From Labia minor (Eukaryota > Arthropoda > Insecta > Dermaptera > Spongiphoridae), in the NCBI GenBank assembly GCA_963082975.1, contig OY720345.1, forward strand, positions 10,752,491 through 10,816,490: DNA of 64,000 nt, in the 5' to 3' direction. Position numbers and translations under genes: made by a program. Position 1 is the first letter of the stretch, and every line of letters starts with the position of its first letter. This document shows, in pieces, positions 11,463-23,954 of the stretch. Under the pieces are notes generated by a model. The model did no database searches, was not told the DNA's origin, and saw nothing but the letters and a program-made list of their open reading frames with translations.

Positions 11463-12242
11463 TTTTATTAAATTACAAAAATCGATTAAATTTCTACAAC
11501 AAATTCATTTGAAAATGTTATTATATTTTAAGGATAGTTTTCTATTTTACGAAAGTACATAAATCAAGACAAAGAACAACAACAACAAAAAAAAAAAAGA
11601 ATGTCAAATTGAATTTATATGGTATTTTTCTCCTGCAAATACTTAAATATTATTAATTATTAATATCAAGCGAAAAATAAAATAAAAATTTTAGAAAATG
11701 CAAATAAGCATGCATAAAAGGAGTATAAATAAAATTTTTAATGATCTCCCCTATCATTGCTGAATAAAACAATTTTCTAGATTGTTATTTAGATATTTAG
11801 ATAACAAACAACATTTTTATTTTATATTTCCTACTTTTAAGCACAAGTCGGTTGTTAATAAATATATACAGGATAAAGTTTCAAGACTCTTTTAAGAATC
11901 TAAGTAATATCAATTTTATGAAAGATTTTGGTACAGTGAACAAAAAATCTTCCAAATATTTCTTTGGTTATCAACAATCCATTGTAGAGTTCCGTTTTCT
12001 ATTTTTTTGAAGCTCCATGTCCAGTTTTTATATGATTTGATATAATTATCTGTGATAACTACGAAAGAATACATTACAATATAAAAATATATATAATATA
12101 TATTTATAATTAAAATGAATAAAATTTGAAATTTAATTTTTGAAATAAATTAATACGGTTTAAATTTTTGAAAAATAAAAAAAACACTTTTTTGAACAAA
12201 ATAAATGATTAATTTTAGGAATCTTGGACTCCACTATTTACA
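11463..12242. other. Intergenic AT-rich
   Basis: No gene, repeat family or structured site recognised. Confidence 0.5.
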
Positions 12243-12244
12243 TA

Positions 12245-12397
12245 TGAGGCATTGAGAGCAACAGTGGCCTAACCCAAAAAGTTGAATTTTTCAGAAAATT
12301 GTGGCTTCTAATTCTTAGTAGAAAAATGAAATGAAAACACGCTAAAGCTGAATTTTATATTTTTTCGGGTTAGGCCACTGTTGCGCTCAACGCCTCA
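12245..12397. mobile_element. Short TIR MITE, Tc1/mariner-like
   Basis: A 153-bp element whose ends are inverted copies of about 30 bp (left TGAGGCATTGAGAGCAACAG, right reverse complement TGAGGCGTTGAGCGCAACAG, both continuing TGGCCTAACCC). It is flanked by TA on both sides, the duplication of Tc1/mariner elements. The element folds almost completely on itself. No coding capacity. Confidence 0.75.
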
Positions 12398-12705
12398 TAT
12401 ATGAATTTATAAATATTTATTTTTTAAATTACCAAGTAAAATTTATAATATATTTTTATAATTTATATATTTAGAAAAATTTTTCTTTTCAGTATTATTA
12501 TTATTATTATTATGTATTTAATTTTTATAGATTTGAAGAATTTTAAAAATTTGAATAAAATATTTTGTTTGTTTGTTTTGTTTTGTTTAAAGGCCTGCCT
12601 GAATTTACCAACAAACAGCATTTCATTTTTATTTATATAAAAGATTTCAAAGAAAATTTTTATTTTAATTTTTGAAATTGGTGACCTTTAAACCCATGTC
12701 ACTAT

Positions 12706-12890
12706 TGTCAAGGATGGGCGTTAATCATTAATCATGTATTTATAAATAAATACAAGATACCAAATACAATATTAATTGGTATCTTGTAGCTCGTTACAGC
12801 TTAGGCAAAGTAAATTGGTATCTTGTATTGCGTTACATTTTTTAGTAATTGGTATCTGAAATTCAAGATACTAAATACTTTTTTTTTAAA
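12706..12890. repeat. hAT terminal fragment
   Basis: Begins CAAGGATGGGCGTTAATC and continues with repeated TATTTATAAATAAATAC and AAGATACCAAATAC/GGTATCTTGTA blocks. This resembles the widespread hAT end of the type CAGGGATGGGCA followed by TATTTGTATTT repeats. The opposite end and transposase are not present. Confidence 0.45.
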
Positions 12891-12894
12891 ATTT

Positions 12895-13445
12895 GCCGCC
12901 GTATAAAACGTCTTGCACAGGAAGCTGAATTCATTTTAATTTATTATAACGTTTTTCTCAACTTCACTTGGCGTCTATATATCTGTCTCTCTGTCTGTTC
13001 GCTCTTTTGACAAATTGAAATCGATTTTTCGAGTTTTATTCGATTTGCAAGTAACTAACTCCTTTTGTATTGCTCCGATTAATTTTTTTTCAACGGATTC
13101 TGAAATATAGATTTCAGGATAGATTTTCAATTTGAAAGTAATTAAGAATCTTATCTTATTATGCTAGCTAAAATTGTATATATATATAGCCATTGGTTCT
13201 CAAAAACCGCTCTAACGATTTTTTTCAAATTTACACTAGATATAGTATCTATAAAGAAAAATTGAGTTTTATTGATCACATCTCTTGAAAAATACATTTT
13301 CATTATTAATTTCTTAATTAAAAATTATATATGGAAAACGTCAAAATTGGCATCCATTTTTATTTTTTAACTGAAATTGTATTAATATTTTTTTTTATTT
13401 AAAATATTTTAAAATTTATTATTTAATTTCGAAATAAAATTAAAA
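12895..13445 (+). repeat. Helitron-like family HC, distant relic
   Basis: Contains TCTTATCTTATTATGCTAGC (as at 55308-55327), then AACCGCTCTAACGATTTTTTTC and a block similar to 17770-17880. Divergence is high and the 3' hairpin is missing. Confidence 0.4.
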
Positions 13446-13564
13446 ATATTTATTTTTAATAAAATATATATAGATATTTATTAATCTCTCTCAAAAAAAA
13501 ACAAAAACAAAAACAAAAAAACATACGTCTTGCTAAGAGAGTAAAAAATGTCGCTTTCATCATC

Positions 13565-13640
13565 TAAGTATTATTAGTCTATTGGGTAGAGCGACTGTCT
13601 GACAATTCAACTTCGCAGGATCGAAACCGGCGGAAAATAA
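13565..13640 (+). repeat. tRNA-like SINE head (family S3)
   Basis: GGTCTATTGGGTAGAGCGACTG-type A box and GGATCGAAACC B box about 35 nt apart resemble an internal RNA polymerase III promoter. The cloverleaf arms are incomplete, so a functional tRNA is unlikely; more likely the head of a decayed SINE. Confidence 0.45.
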
Positions 13641-14052
13641 TTTTTTTTGTTTTTTAATCTATTATTTTTTAATAAATTACTATTTTATATTTATTTATTC
13701 ATTGTTCTTTTATTTTATTTTATTAATTAAGTTTTAGATAGTTTTATAATTTTTAATATTTCTTCACTAAAATATCATTTAATATTTATTAATATTATTT
13801 ATTTATTATTATTGAGTACCCGAAGTTCCATTCATTTTAATCAGATTGATGCAATGATGCAACATTTAATAATAGTAATATTGTAATAAATTTCTATCTT
13901 GAAAATTGTTACATATTATTTAGGATATTTTAAAAACAATTTCTTTCTTTAATATATATATATATTCTTAAAATTGAATTTGTTTAAATTTTAACACATA
14001 TATTCAATAATATAAATATATATAAAATAATATTAAATTGTATATAATATGT

Positions 14053-14430
14053 GTGTGTAACGGGCGGACCATTTATTTTATTTGTAATTATATTTAAACC
14101 TGGTGAACTCATCCACTGGAATTGGCTCCCAGGAGGTGCTGCTCAGATGGAGCCCGCCCAAACTAAAAGGGATTCCCCTAAAGATCTTAGCAGCCCTTGG
14201 CTCGCTATGATAGACAGTCGTTGGAGTCGTTGTGAAACCATTGAGCTGATGAGATAGGGCATGGTACTCAATCCTTAAATTTATGTTTATATGTTCCATG
14301 TTCTGAAATATTTGGTAAATTTATCTTTATTTTTGTTTTCTTTCTTTCTATTAAACCCGTTAACAATATACAAATATTTTGTGAAAGTTTATTTTTATCA
14401 ACCCTTATTATCTTGGCGCCCAAATTAAAG
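14053..14430 (+). repeat. Probable solo LTR with primer-binding-site-like end
   Basis: Starts with TGTAACGGGCGGACC, a common beginning for arthropod Gypsy/BEL LTRs. It contains a unique GC-richer block at 14100-14260, and is followed at 14414 by TGGCGCCCAAATTAAAG, which looks like a primer binding site. No gag or pol follows and no second LTR is in the window, so it is either a solo LTR plus a scrap or a truncated element. The overlapping frames on both strands at 14051-14299 are incidental. Confidence 0.35.
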
Positions 14431-15416
14431 TTATATCCTTTATCAAATCATTATTATTTATTATTACAATTGTATATAAAAGAATATTTGAATTTGTTTA
14501 AATTTTAACACATTTATTCAATCAAGCCACCGCTTCTTATATCTTATTATTTATATTATAATTATTAAATAAAATTAAAAATATTTGTTATACCGATATC
14601 TGTTTTCATTGCATGAACACATATATCCATACATTAAACTTTTTGTTTATATTTTTTTATTTTTAATTTTTAATAAATTTTCTTTTTTGATATGAGATTT
14701 TATTAAAAAATTGTATTTTTTAAAGGGTCGAGCAATAGCTCGGTGTCTCAGGTATTAATATTACCAGCCAAATTCAATAATAATGAATCATTTTTTTTAA
14801 CTTAAGTACCGAGCCGAGGCTCGGGGTCCCGGTACTATATTTTATAGCATTAAAATTAATGATGAATTCTTATTAATCAGTTGTATTGCCAAAGATAAAT
14901 TCCAATTAGTATATCATATAATATTATTTAATAATCATTTTATATTTTTATGATATAAAGTTTAATATTGAAAAGTAGAACACATAGTTACAAAATTTAC
15001 AGAGATATTCGATTATATATTCATTAACGTTGAAAAGAGTACAGGGGAGGGGAGGCGACTCCCTTGTCTAAAAAGGAAAAGGAAAATTGTATGGTATTTT
15101 TATATAATTCATTTAGATTCTTTATATTTTTTTTTTTAAAAAAAAAGTTAATCCGATTAGTAAAAAAAATATTTTTTCTAAGAGATTATTGGCCCTGATT
15201 ATTATTTATATAGAATGGAAATATATTTTATCAGTCAGTCTATTGGATCAACACTATCAACATGTCGGCTTTCGACATTCCAACAAAAGTATATAAGATC
15301 TAAATCTCACCATTTACCTACCCTCTTTTATATTATAGGTATTTACATTCAAATTCAAGTTATTATACACTCTCCGAACAATTCATAATTTAATATTGAA
15401 CAATTTCCATTCTATA

Positions 15417-15456
<40 letters not shown>

Positions 15457-16300
15457 TAAATTCAATTTTATTAAAAAAGTTAAATTAAAATAATTTAAAC
15501 TTCAAAAAAATCATCTATAAGATGTAATTTTTTTTAAATATATTTATTTAAATATTTTTTTTTTTTTGAATAAAAAAATAAATCTTTAAAGATGTTAGTA
15601 TTATTTTCCGAAATATTTTTAAATATTAAGGAATTTTAAAAAATTAATATCACTGAAATGAAATAATATTTTGTTAAAATCTATATACCTTTAATATGAA
15701 TGTTATTATATCGTTATTTATTTAACATGGCTCATTTTTAAATAGGTTTACATTTTATTAATTTCAAAATGTGTAATGTAATATTTTAAATAAAGTTTAA
15801 CATACACACGAAAGTAAAAACGATTTATTTATTTTTTGTTCGAAATATCGCAGAAATCTCCAAAATTTTAATTTATATATTTAAATTAAATGGTTTTAAA
15901 TGTTTGACATATATAATTATATATATATTAAATATAATGAAGTTGTTACATATTTTTTGAAATGAAATTAGTGGAAATTAGTGTATATACTTATCCACTT
16001 ATAAATCGTGTTTCTATAGTAAAGAATTTTAGTATATATTTTAATATCACTGAAATAAGAAAATATTTTTAAAAATGTAAACACCTTTTGAATCATCTAA
16101 GATGTTAGTATTATTTTCCAAAATATTTTTAAATTTTAAAGATTTTTAGAAAATTAATATCACAGAAATCAAATATTATTTTTATAAATATATTCACCTT
16201 TTGAACGAAATTAATGTTATTTATTTATTTATTTTATTATCGTTTTTAATTTTGTTGTTATCAATCTTAACTAATCTTACTTAATTTCTTATTTATCCAG
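14431..16300. other. Intergenic AT-rich with HC-type hairpins
   Basis: Two isolated 3'-end-like hairpins of the HC type occur at 14733-14758 (CGAGCAATAGCTCGGTGTCTC) and 14806-14836 (ACCGAGCCGAGGCTCGGGG). A (TA)n tract is at 15417-15453. Two diverged copies of a segment with GATGTTAGTATTATTTTCC are at about 15590 and 16100. No gene seen. Confidence 0.45.
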
Positions 16301-16387
16301 GTGAGAGAAACGAGACTTCGATTCAAGTCTTCGAGTTTGTCTTCGAGACTAATCTCCGAGAGATGTCAACCCCTTTTTAACTCCGAG
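16301..16387 (+). other. Exon-like block (ambiguous)
   Basis: After TTTCTTATTTATCCAG comes an 87-nt stretch open in one frame, beginning VRETRLRFKSSSLSSRLISE and ending CCGAG before GTTAGT. It is GC-richer than its surroundings. The boundary CCAG/GTGAGAG could equally be a splice donor, in which case the exon would lie upstream. There is no neighbouring exon with matching phase and no homology that I recognise. Confidence 0.25.
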
Positions 16388-17479
16388 GTTAGTATTTATT
16401 ATTAATTTGATTTTTAATTCAATTTAAATTTATTTATTTTAAAATTTCATAATCTAATATGTTATTTTTTACTTTTATTTCATGATTCAATCTTCGTTTC
16501 TTCTACTGGATGTTGATTTGGATTATTAATTATCTTCTCCATCCCTGATGATGATGAAATGAATGATCTTCATAATACAGCTCACCAAATGTAAGTAATC
16601 ATCGTTGTTTATTTAGCATGGCACATTTTCAAATAGCTATTCATTTTAATAATACCAAAATTTGTAATGTAATAATTGAAGTAAAGTTTAACATACATAA
16701 TACTAAGTATAATGAAATTTAAATTGTTTTGTTTTGATAATATTCGTTAGGAGATTATAGAGAAAAATATTAAATTACGAGTATATGATAGAATTTAGTG
16801 AGTTCAGGAAATTTCAGAACACATCTGTCAAGAATGAGGAGGATTGATTAAGGAGGCAGAAGAGAGAAAAGTAATTAGCACTGGTAGGGTGGTTATTCTT
16901 TGCTATATACGTATATTTTGTGGTTAGGGATTTTCAGAAAGTTACTTCCTACTTCCATCGAAGGATGCATGTTCTCATCTTACTTAATAATCTATAGATT
17001 AGATTAGAATTAATAAATAAAAAAAGTGGATGTATAAAACAGTTGCCATGCCAATATTAAGGGTTGGATTGCATGAATGCATGCCATGTCTGAATTTTGC
17101 GTTTTTGTATTGCTGAGAGTGTAGTTGAGGTGGATCAAATGAACGAGTATTACGGGAAGGTAATACATCACAGTTCCGAAATGGGAATAGCCTGAACAGG
17201 AACAAATTGTTGATTACCTATTGAGCATAGATTTTTCGATTAGCATGAACATCCATCCATATTGGTGGATATTACATATTATTTTTACACTTTATATTGG
17301 TGTCTTTGAATGAAAAAGGTGAATTTTTCTTGATAGAGAGAGAGAGTTATTAGCAATATTATTTTAATACTTTTTTAATACTTTTATAATTATTCATATT
17401 TTGAAGGAGGTTATGAACAAAAATATTTATTATCTGTCGCGAATAACTATCAGTAGTGTCATTTTTATAAATAAAAAGC

Positions 17480-17515
<36 letters not shown>

Positions 17516-18179
17516 CAGTGGTGTATTGGGAGGGGAACGCGGGGAAACGTCGTTCCCTTACCTTTTTTCAGAACCGGTACGCGTTCCAGTACTTTTTCAT
17601 GTCCCGACAACTCCCACTTAAATCTACTGTTAGAATTAATTTTTTTGTGTTGTAAATATTTTGTATAATAAGAATAAGAAAAAATAAAAACAAAAATAGT
17701 TTGCTGAAAATAGGACTTTTTTTTGCTCCCACTATGCGTTCCCTTACATCTTATTTTACTAATACCAATTTGCCTTCCGTCATATACTTTTTTAATTGAT
17801 ATTGTATTAATAATTTTTCATATTTAAAATCTTTTAAAAATTTTAATTTAATTTCGAAATAAAATAAAAAATATTTATTATAGAATAAAATTACAGAATA
17901 TATTTATCGTTCCCTTATAAAAAAAACAAAAAAAAAATTATTCATGAAATTAGCAACATATAATACATATGAACAATTATCAATGAAGAAACTTTTTAAA
18001 AATAATTTTTATCTTTAATTGATATTCATTTAAAATGATAATTAAAGTATTATCTTATTTCAAATAAATTGTTGAATAAATTTGATTCAATTATATTATA
18101 TTAATTAAAATGTTTTTTAAATAATATAAAATACAATACAAAAATAGTTCTTACTTCTTATTTTACCGATACATCACTG
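17516..18179. mobile_element. hAT-type MITE, longer relative of 6867-7160
   Basis: Left end CAGTGGTGTATTGGGAGGGG and right end (reverse complement) CAGTGATGTATCGGTAAAAT match the element at 6867-7160. It lies in a (TA)n tract, so the TATATATA flanks (17508-17515, 18180-18187) are only weak evidence for a duplication. A second right-end-like motif (CTTATTTTACTAATAC) at about 17746-17765 shows it is composite, with A/T-rich DNA inserted or retained between 17770 and 18130. Confidence 0.6.
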
Positions 18180-18550
18180 TATATATATAGTTATTTAATC
18201 AGTTTTCACAATTTTCCAAAACTTTTCAATTATTTTATTTCATCGCTCTCTCTCCCTTTACAATTGATCTTTTATATCATTACTTGATGATTTAATATTT
18301 ATAAATACATATTTTTAATGATATTTGAGTTGCTTTTAACAAAAATGAAAATAAAAAACAAATAATTTACGGAAATTCATTGGACATACACAAATAAAAC
18401 ACACAGATAATGTGTGTCTTTCATTTTTCTTAATACATTTTCTTTTAGTGTAAAAAGAGTATTAGAATTTAATATTGAATAAAATATAATAATACTTTTT
18501 TTTTTAGATTTTCTCCTAAAATTTAGCTATGTTTAGTTAAACATCTAGTC

Positions 18551-18601
18551 ATGAAAATATTCTCTCGCTCGCCATCAGTTGTAGTCGAGGGGGAGTCGCT
18601 C
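18551..18601 (+). other. Possible first coding exon
   Basis: The ATG at 18551 opens a 17-codon frame, MKIFSRSPSVVVEGESL, that ends exactly at a consensus donor (CTC/GTAAGT). The block 18550-18680 is GC-richer than its surroundings. No downstream exon with matching phase is identified, so this is only a candidate. Confidence 0.25.
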
Positions 18602-19059
18602 GTAAGTCTTCTTTAATTTCATTCTTAATAGCCTCCGTCACGAAAATATCATGCGCCCTTATACGTCAGACAAGTTTATGAGCAAATAAATATTTCACAT
18701 TAGATATAGAATGAGTTTCTTTATTATTACGATGGTTTAATAAAAAAAAATGCACACAAATAAAAAGAATAATTGAGGAAAAATGAGTACTACTTCTACT
18801 ACTACTACTACTATTATTATTATTATTATTTATGAAATATATATATCCCTATGGATTTTATTGGAACATATATTTACTATTTCAATCTATTTAAAAAAAA
18901 ATTCTTTCAAATATATTCCAAGTAATTTTGAAAAAATAGTTCAAAGGATCAAATAAAAAGGGTAACATATTCTAATTAATCGCAATCACTGTATAATTAA
19001 TTATCTTGTATTACTAGAAAAATAAATCTAAACTTAATATTTACCACAAAAAAAAAAAT

Positions 19060-19345
19060 GAAATAAATTAATTTCCAGCTACAGAAGCAATTTCAAATAA
19101 TTTAAATGTATCTATTAATGCAATAAAAAACAGATATGGATATAACATAAATATTTATAATTTTATTTTATTTATAATATATAAGGAGGCGCTGGCTGTG
19201 ACATCATATAATTTTAAATTAAGAAAAAACTAATGAAGATGATCTTTCCCTTAGATAAAACCAATACAAAGTGCATAATTTGTGGAGATATGTAAAAAAA
19301 TCTCCTCATGTGAAATTTGGCGTGAAAATAACCCTTCCCTTTCTA
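19060..19345 (-). repeat. Helentron-like family HA, truncated copy
   Basis: Spans from ATAAATTAATTTCCAGCTAC (just inside the 3' hairpin, which is lost) to TAACCCTTCCCTTTCTAG in module 1; the 5' half is missing. It carries AAGGAGGCGCTGGCTGTGAC, shared with 22018-22381. Confidence 0.65.
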
Positions 19346-19559
19346 GTGAATGATTCAAGGGACACACAACTCTAATGAAAAATAATAATAAATATTATAA
19401 ATATATTTATAAGTAATGTTTCAATAACAAATTATATAAAATTGAATTTTTGTTGAAATATTTTTTTTTTCAAGTTCACTAATAAAATTAAAAACTGAAA
19501 ATGAAAAATGAATAAAAATATATAAATTTTCAATTAATTATTGATTAGTGAGTGATTTA

Positions 19560-19700
19560 AGGGATGATTTCGGTGAATAGGACGTTGGGCGTCTTGTACT
19601 GCAAGGGGAATGGGAGCCGAATGCGTTCGAGGCAGCGCATCGGCCGGCAGGCATGCAGGTGGGGCCGGGCGGTGGAGGGGAAAGAAGAGGGGCGAGCGGA
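19560..19700 (-). other. GC-rich island homologous to 58075-58215
   Basis: An island of about 140 bp with well over half GC in DNA near 20% GC. On the minus strand it reads CTCCCATTCCCCTTGCAG, a good splice acceptor, then an open stretch YKTPNVLFTEIIP and stop. The plus strand also has an ATG-initiated frame (19564-19755), basic and Gly/Arg-rich. Minus-strand sequence 19690-19562 aligns well with plus-strand 58110-58205, where WKTLTGLTTEIIP follows a similar acceptor. It may be an exon, a promoter or first exon, or part of an unknown repeat; the coding sense is not settled. Confidence 0.4.
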
Positions 19701-19807
19701 GTCACGCGGAGGTGAACACTTTACAAAAGCTTTTCTTGCAATTTATTACATATAAATATCATATTAATTTAAATAAAAACACAAATATTAATTTTTCTTT
19801 TAATTAA

Positions 19808-20600
19808 TGGTGTTTTTGTAAGGATTTTAAATCGAATCGATAGAATATTTAAGCTTAATTCTATTCAAAGATTTTCAATAAAAAATTATTTTCTTGTAAA
19901 TATTTTTTTAACATATTATATATAAATAATCAATTAGTAAAAGGGTATCGGGATCAATTTTCATTGATGAAATAAATTTATCTAAGTATATAATATAATA
20001 TCATAAGAGAAACTATTATAGAATATATGAATTATATTCTCGACACGATATGGCTCTGTAATTTCTTTTTGAAATTCACCTTTTACAGAGTTTTTTGTTC
20101 AGAAAAATTTGTTCTTTATTTTTTGATAATTATTTTTGGCAAATTCATTTTAATTAAAGTATTTAATTAACACAAAAAAGTAAAGGATATTGAAATTATT
20201 TCTATGCATTTCAATGATCCAAATGTTATTTTATTTATAAAGATTATTATTAAATTAATTTCTAATTTTATTAATAAATATTAATAATATAAAATACAAG
20301 AATTTCTTTTATATGTATGTTAATAACATGTAATACAATATTAATCAGATGAGGGAAGTATAGTGAATTTCTATTTTAATAAAAATTCAGTGATCCATGC
20401 ATGGATGCTTAATTAACATTCTATCAATTAAAATATCCACCTTTTTTGGTTGTAATATATTTTTCAATAGATTCAACTTTTTTCCAAATAATTTCTTTCT
20501 TTGAAAATTAATTCTAAAAAACTATCCCATGTAATTATACGTATTTTCAAAAATGTGACTTGAGTAGAAGAATGGAGTCAATCGTATCTACGCTCAACCA
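19808..20600. other. Intergenic AT-rich
   Basis: Nothing recognised apart from A/T runs. Confidence 0.5.
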
Positions 20601-20605
20601 ATTCT

Positions 20606-21186
20606 TTTTACTATTTCGCCAGACGAAAATTTTTGATGTCGAGATTTTTATGTTTTTATACGTTTTAAAGATCCCTGAGTCATTTTCACAAAGGTTGAGA
20701 AAAATGTCTGTGTCTGTATATATGTAGACAAGATTACGCAAAAACGATTTTGAGCTAGAATTATGAAATTTGGTATACGGGCATTATTCAAAATTCGTAG
20801 TTTTCTATCAACTTTTGAGAAATAGAGTTCATTTGAAAGAGGACCATTACCTAAGACGTTTTGATATTTTTTTCCTCTAAAGTTACTGTAAAAATATAGA
20901 TATATGTTTGATAGTTTTTCACATGATTAAAAATTGTATAAAACTGCTATATATAGAATTTCAGTTTGATTGAATCGCTGAAAGTACCGGAATTAATTTT
21001 TTAACACTGCAAATCACGCGCCAACACTTGACGTGGTGCCATCAAAAAAGAGCCAAACACGCGCTGGTTTAATAAATATTATTTATTGATTTTAATTTAT
21101 CATTTAATTTAAATATAATATATATATATTATGTTATTTAATCCAATTCAAATTTGCGAGATAGTCGAGTGGAGACACTCCAGCTT
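20606..21186 (+). mobile_element. Helentron-like family HB, copy 1
   Basis: Begins TTTACTATTTCGCCAGACG, has a short TGTGTCTGTATATATG microsatellite near 20705-20727, the invariant block TACTTTCAGCGATTCAATCA (reverse complement visible near 20980), and ends GCGAGATAGTCGAGTGGAGACACTCCAGCT. Inverted subterminal CTATCTCGC / GCGAGATAG, a central microsatellite and a 3' hairpin TGGAGACACTCCA followed by GCTWAT fit a Helentron-type non-autonomous element. No protein is encoded; the minus-strand frame at 20547-20741 is incidental. Confidence 0.7.
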
Positions 21187-22014
21187 ATTTTTTTTTGTCC
21201 ATAAAGAATTCATTAAAGAAAATTCTCTTTCAATAGAAACGTTCTTAACTGAAAAGTGCTAATAGAAATTCAACAAGTAAATTAATACAATATTAGTCTT
21301 TAAAATATTTTCATTTTTTCAAACGTTTAGAATATTTTTCCTCATCTTTCTGTTAATCTTTGATAGTGTGTTATTTATTATTTTTTTCCATTTAACATTT
21401 TTATTTAAATTTAACAAAAATATTGTTTCGAATTCTTTGATGGGATATACTGGTATGTACGCCTATTCATTTTACATATTCTATGATTGTATCCTAAATG
21501 TTTCAATTATTGCTATGTGATTAATCCATTCCCAATCTAATAATTTACTGAAATAGTTCTGAAATATATTCTTTTAATAATTACTATAAAAGTGGTAAAT
21601 TAAAACTGTACTTTGAATGCTAGTTATGTTTCGTTTTTCAAATTTTTCAAATAGGACAGATATTTCCAAACTTTTTTGGGCTACCCCCACCATTTCAGAA
21701 AAAATATTACTCACTTCTAGAAATTAATTATTTTTTTAATTAATTCTAGTAGCAATTCAACTGAAAGAAAGTTTCCCAAAGTTTAATAAAGAAAAGTGTA
21801 AATTAGGAAAATTGTTGATTGAAATTATGAAACTATTATATTTATTGAACTCAAAATAGTAAAGTAGAATACAATTTTCTTCAAATGCCCCCGTGGTAAT
21901 CACTACTTCCCTGCAGGCAGTAGCGCGCACTTTGGAAATCAATGTACTAGAGAGTAATAGATATTCTGTTATAATTAAATAAAACATTTATTAAATTAAG
22001 AGTTTATTATTTAA
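21187..22014. other. Intergenic AT-rich
   Basis: Contains a block at 21660-21960 (TTGGGCTACCCCCACCATTTC to GTAGCGCGCACTTTGGAAATC) that resembles a small TIR element by its inverted ends, but I could not align the ends well. No gene. Confidence 0.4.
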
Positions 22015-22381
22015 TATGTTGACCTGTGGCCAGGCACAGAACTGACCGACGGTTTGAAATAAATTAATTTACAGCTAGAGAAACAATTTCAAATAATTTT
22101 AATATATCTATTAATGTAATAAAAAACAGATACTTATGGATAGAACATAAATATTTTTAATTTTATTTTATTTATAATATATAAGGAGGCGCTGCTGTGA
22201 CGTCTTGAAGGGCTGGGAGACGACATATAATTTTAAATTAAGAGAGAAAACTAATGAAGATGATTTTTCCAGAGGATAAAACCAATACAAAATGCATGAT
22301 TCGTGGAGATATATAAAAAATCTCCACATGTGAAATTTGGTGTGAAAACAATACCCCCCTTACTATCGTCGGTCGGTAAAA
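22015..22381 (-). mobile_element. Helentron-like family HA, deletion derivative
   Basis: Has both HA ends (3' hairpin CCTGTGGCCAGG near 22022 and 5' CCGACCGACGATAGTAAGG near 22362-22380) but lacks the middle of about 270 bp, including the tetranucleotide block. The junction lies within the duplicated 90-bp module: sequence before it is module-1 context (CCAATACAAAATGCATGAT) and after it module-2 context (TACTATCGTCGGTCGG). Confidence 0.7.
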
Positions 22382-22716
22382 AAATATTAAAATATAAAAT
22401 GTGTTAGAATAAATAAACAAACAAAATCATTTAAATATTTAAAAGATATTTTCTTATAAAAATGTAAAATAAAAAATAATAAATAATCCATGTAAAAATT
22501 AATTATTTTAATTTCAAAGAACATAATTATTATTATTATTACATATTATTATTATTATTATAGTTTCTAATGATAACAATATTCAATAGAAATCTACTGT
22601 AAAGTTTCATATCAACAGATTGTAGAATCTGATTATTTCTAGCATCCCCCTTCCAATTTCTATTTCTCCAACTGCTAAATAATTCAACTAAAGGGTTGAT
22701 AAAACTTAGAACTGAC

Positions 22717-22845
22717 TTGTAAGTTGTAGGAGTTGCCGTTTGAGACTCCTAATTTCTGCTGTCAAACGAGCCACTTCTAAACGGCTCTCCTCTTCCCGTT
22801 GTTGAAGAAGCTGAGCATAGGAATTGATTGTTTGGGTTGCGCCTC
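22717..22845 (-). CDS. Exon 2 of a putative Golgi glycosyltransferase (coiled-coil stem)
   Basis: Internal coding exon joined to exon 1 at 29178-28939. The acceptor is TTTCTGTTGCAG. The first bases GA complete the codon begun by the last G of exon 1, keeping the frame open. It encodes about 43 residues starting GGATQTINSYAQLLQQREEE, a strongly heptad-like Leu/Glu/Arg coiled coil, including LTAEIRSLKRQLLQL. I place the exon end at ACAA/GTCAGT (22717); read through, the frame stops ten nucleotides later. A stem coiled coil beginning Tyr-x-x-Leu-Leu-Gln and ending Leu-Lys-Arg-Gln is also seen in chondroitin N-acetylgalactosaminyltransferases, but that similarity is from memory and short. The catalytic exons would lie at lower coordinates on this strand and I could not find them. 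Confidence 0.65.
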
Positions 22846-22975
22846 CTGCAACAGAAAGCAATCCAATTGGTGAAAATAAAAATAAAAAAAAATAAAAACA
22901 CAAAATAAATTTTAAAATTAACTCGGATATGTCTTTCTTCTGTAATTGTTTAGATTAGTTGTCATGTCATGAATT

Positions 22976-23165
22976 TAAATAAAACTTTACCAGTGGATTC
23001 TTTGTTCATTTCAAAGAAACTTTCCTTATTCAATGTTTTCGGGTTGTTTCTAGTTTACGGGATAAAAATTATTAAAATTTACATACAAGTCCATTGATAT
23101 TGTACATATTTATCAACCATGTTTTATAAATTTGACCAGCAGAGGGCTCCACTAATTTTATAGGT
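22976..23165. repeat. Interspersed repeat HD, second copy
   Basis: TTTACCAGTGGATTCTTTG and CAAAGAAACTTTCCTTAT match 4371-4430. ACCAGCAGAGGGCTCCACTAAT is the inverse of 4668-4688, so the two loci differ in the arrangement of their parts. Confidence 0.45.
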
Positions 23166-23954
23166 ATAGTTCTATTGGTTTATTTTTTAAATGATAATTT
23201 ATTTTATTTTATTTCTATTTTCTGTGTAAACTTTTAAATTTAGTACATGTTCAGTCAAAACACCTTTACTATTTATAAAAGATAACAAATTTTAATATTA
23301 CTTGAATAGTTATTTAAAAGTAATGTATTATTTTAATTTATTGACCAAAATGATAATTAAATATTTATATTAATAATTTTAATTCTATTTTTAAGATTAG
23401 ATAACCGAGTGTAAAGAGAAGGATCGTTAATAGAAATGAAAAAGAGTGGACTGGTGGGTTTTTGTTTTAGTGGAAGAAGATAAAAAAAAGCAAGAGAGAG
23501 AGAGAGAGAAAGGCACTGACATTTTCTTTTCGGTGAGATCTAATAACAAGGAAGACAATTCCTCGAAGAAAGAATTCCTTTCAAGGTTTTTAATTGAATT
23601 TTTTTCATAAATTAATTTTATGAACTCAATTTTTATTTCAAATGAAAATTATTATTAATAATTTTAAGAGGAATCAATAAAATTAATAAAATACAAATGA
23701 TAAGTTCTATTTTTTTTTTCAAATAAAATATAAATAAACAGGCAAATCAATGGTTTAAAAGAGAAAAATCAATTTTAAATTGAATGTCATTTTCAATTTT
23801 GTTTAGTATTTTGTTTGAATCATCACATTCGACAATCCCTAATGGATAATAAATATAGAGTTGGAAAACCACTCACTAAAATAACTTTTTTTTTTTTTTT
23901 TTTTTTTTTTACTTTCCAAATAATATTTCTATTTACTAGGTTTAATTATATTAA

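Noticed and set aside
13565-13640. Possible tRNA gene
   Set aside because: Same reason: internal promoter boxes only, no full cloverleaf.
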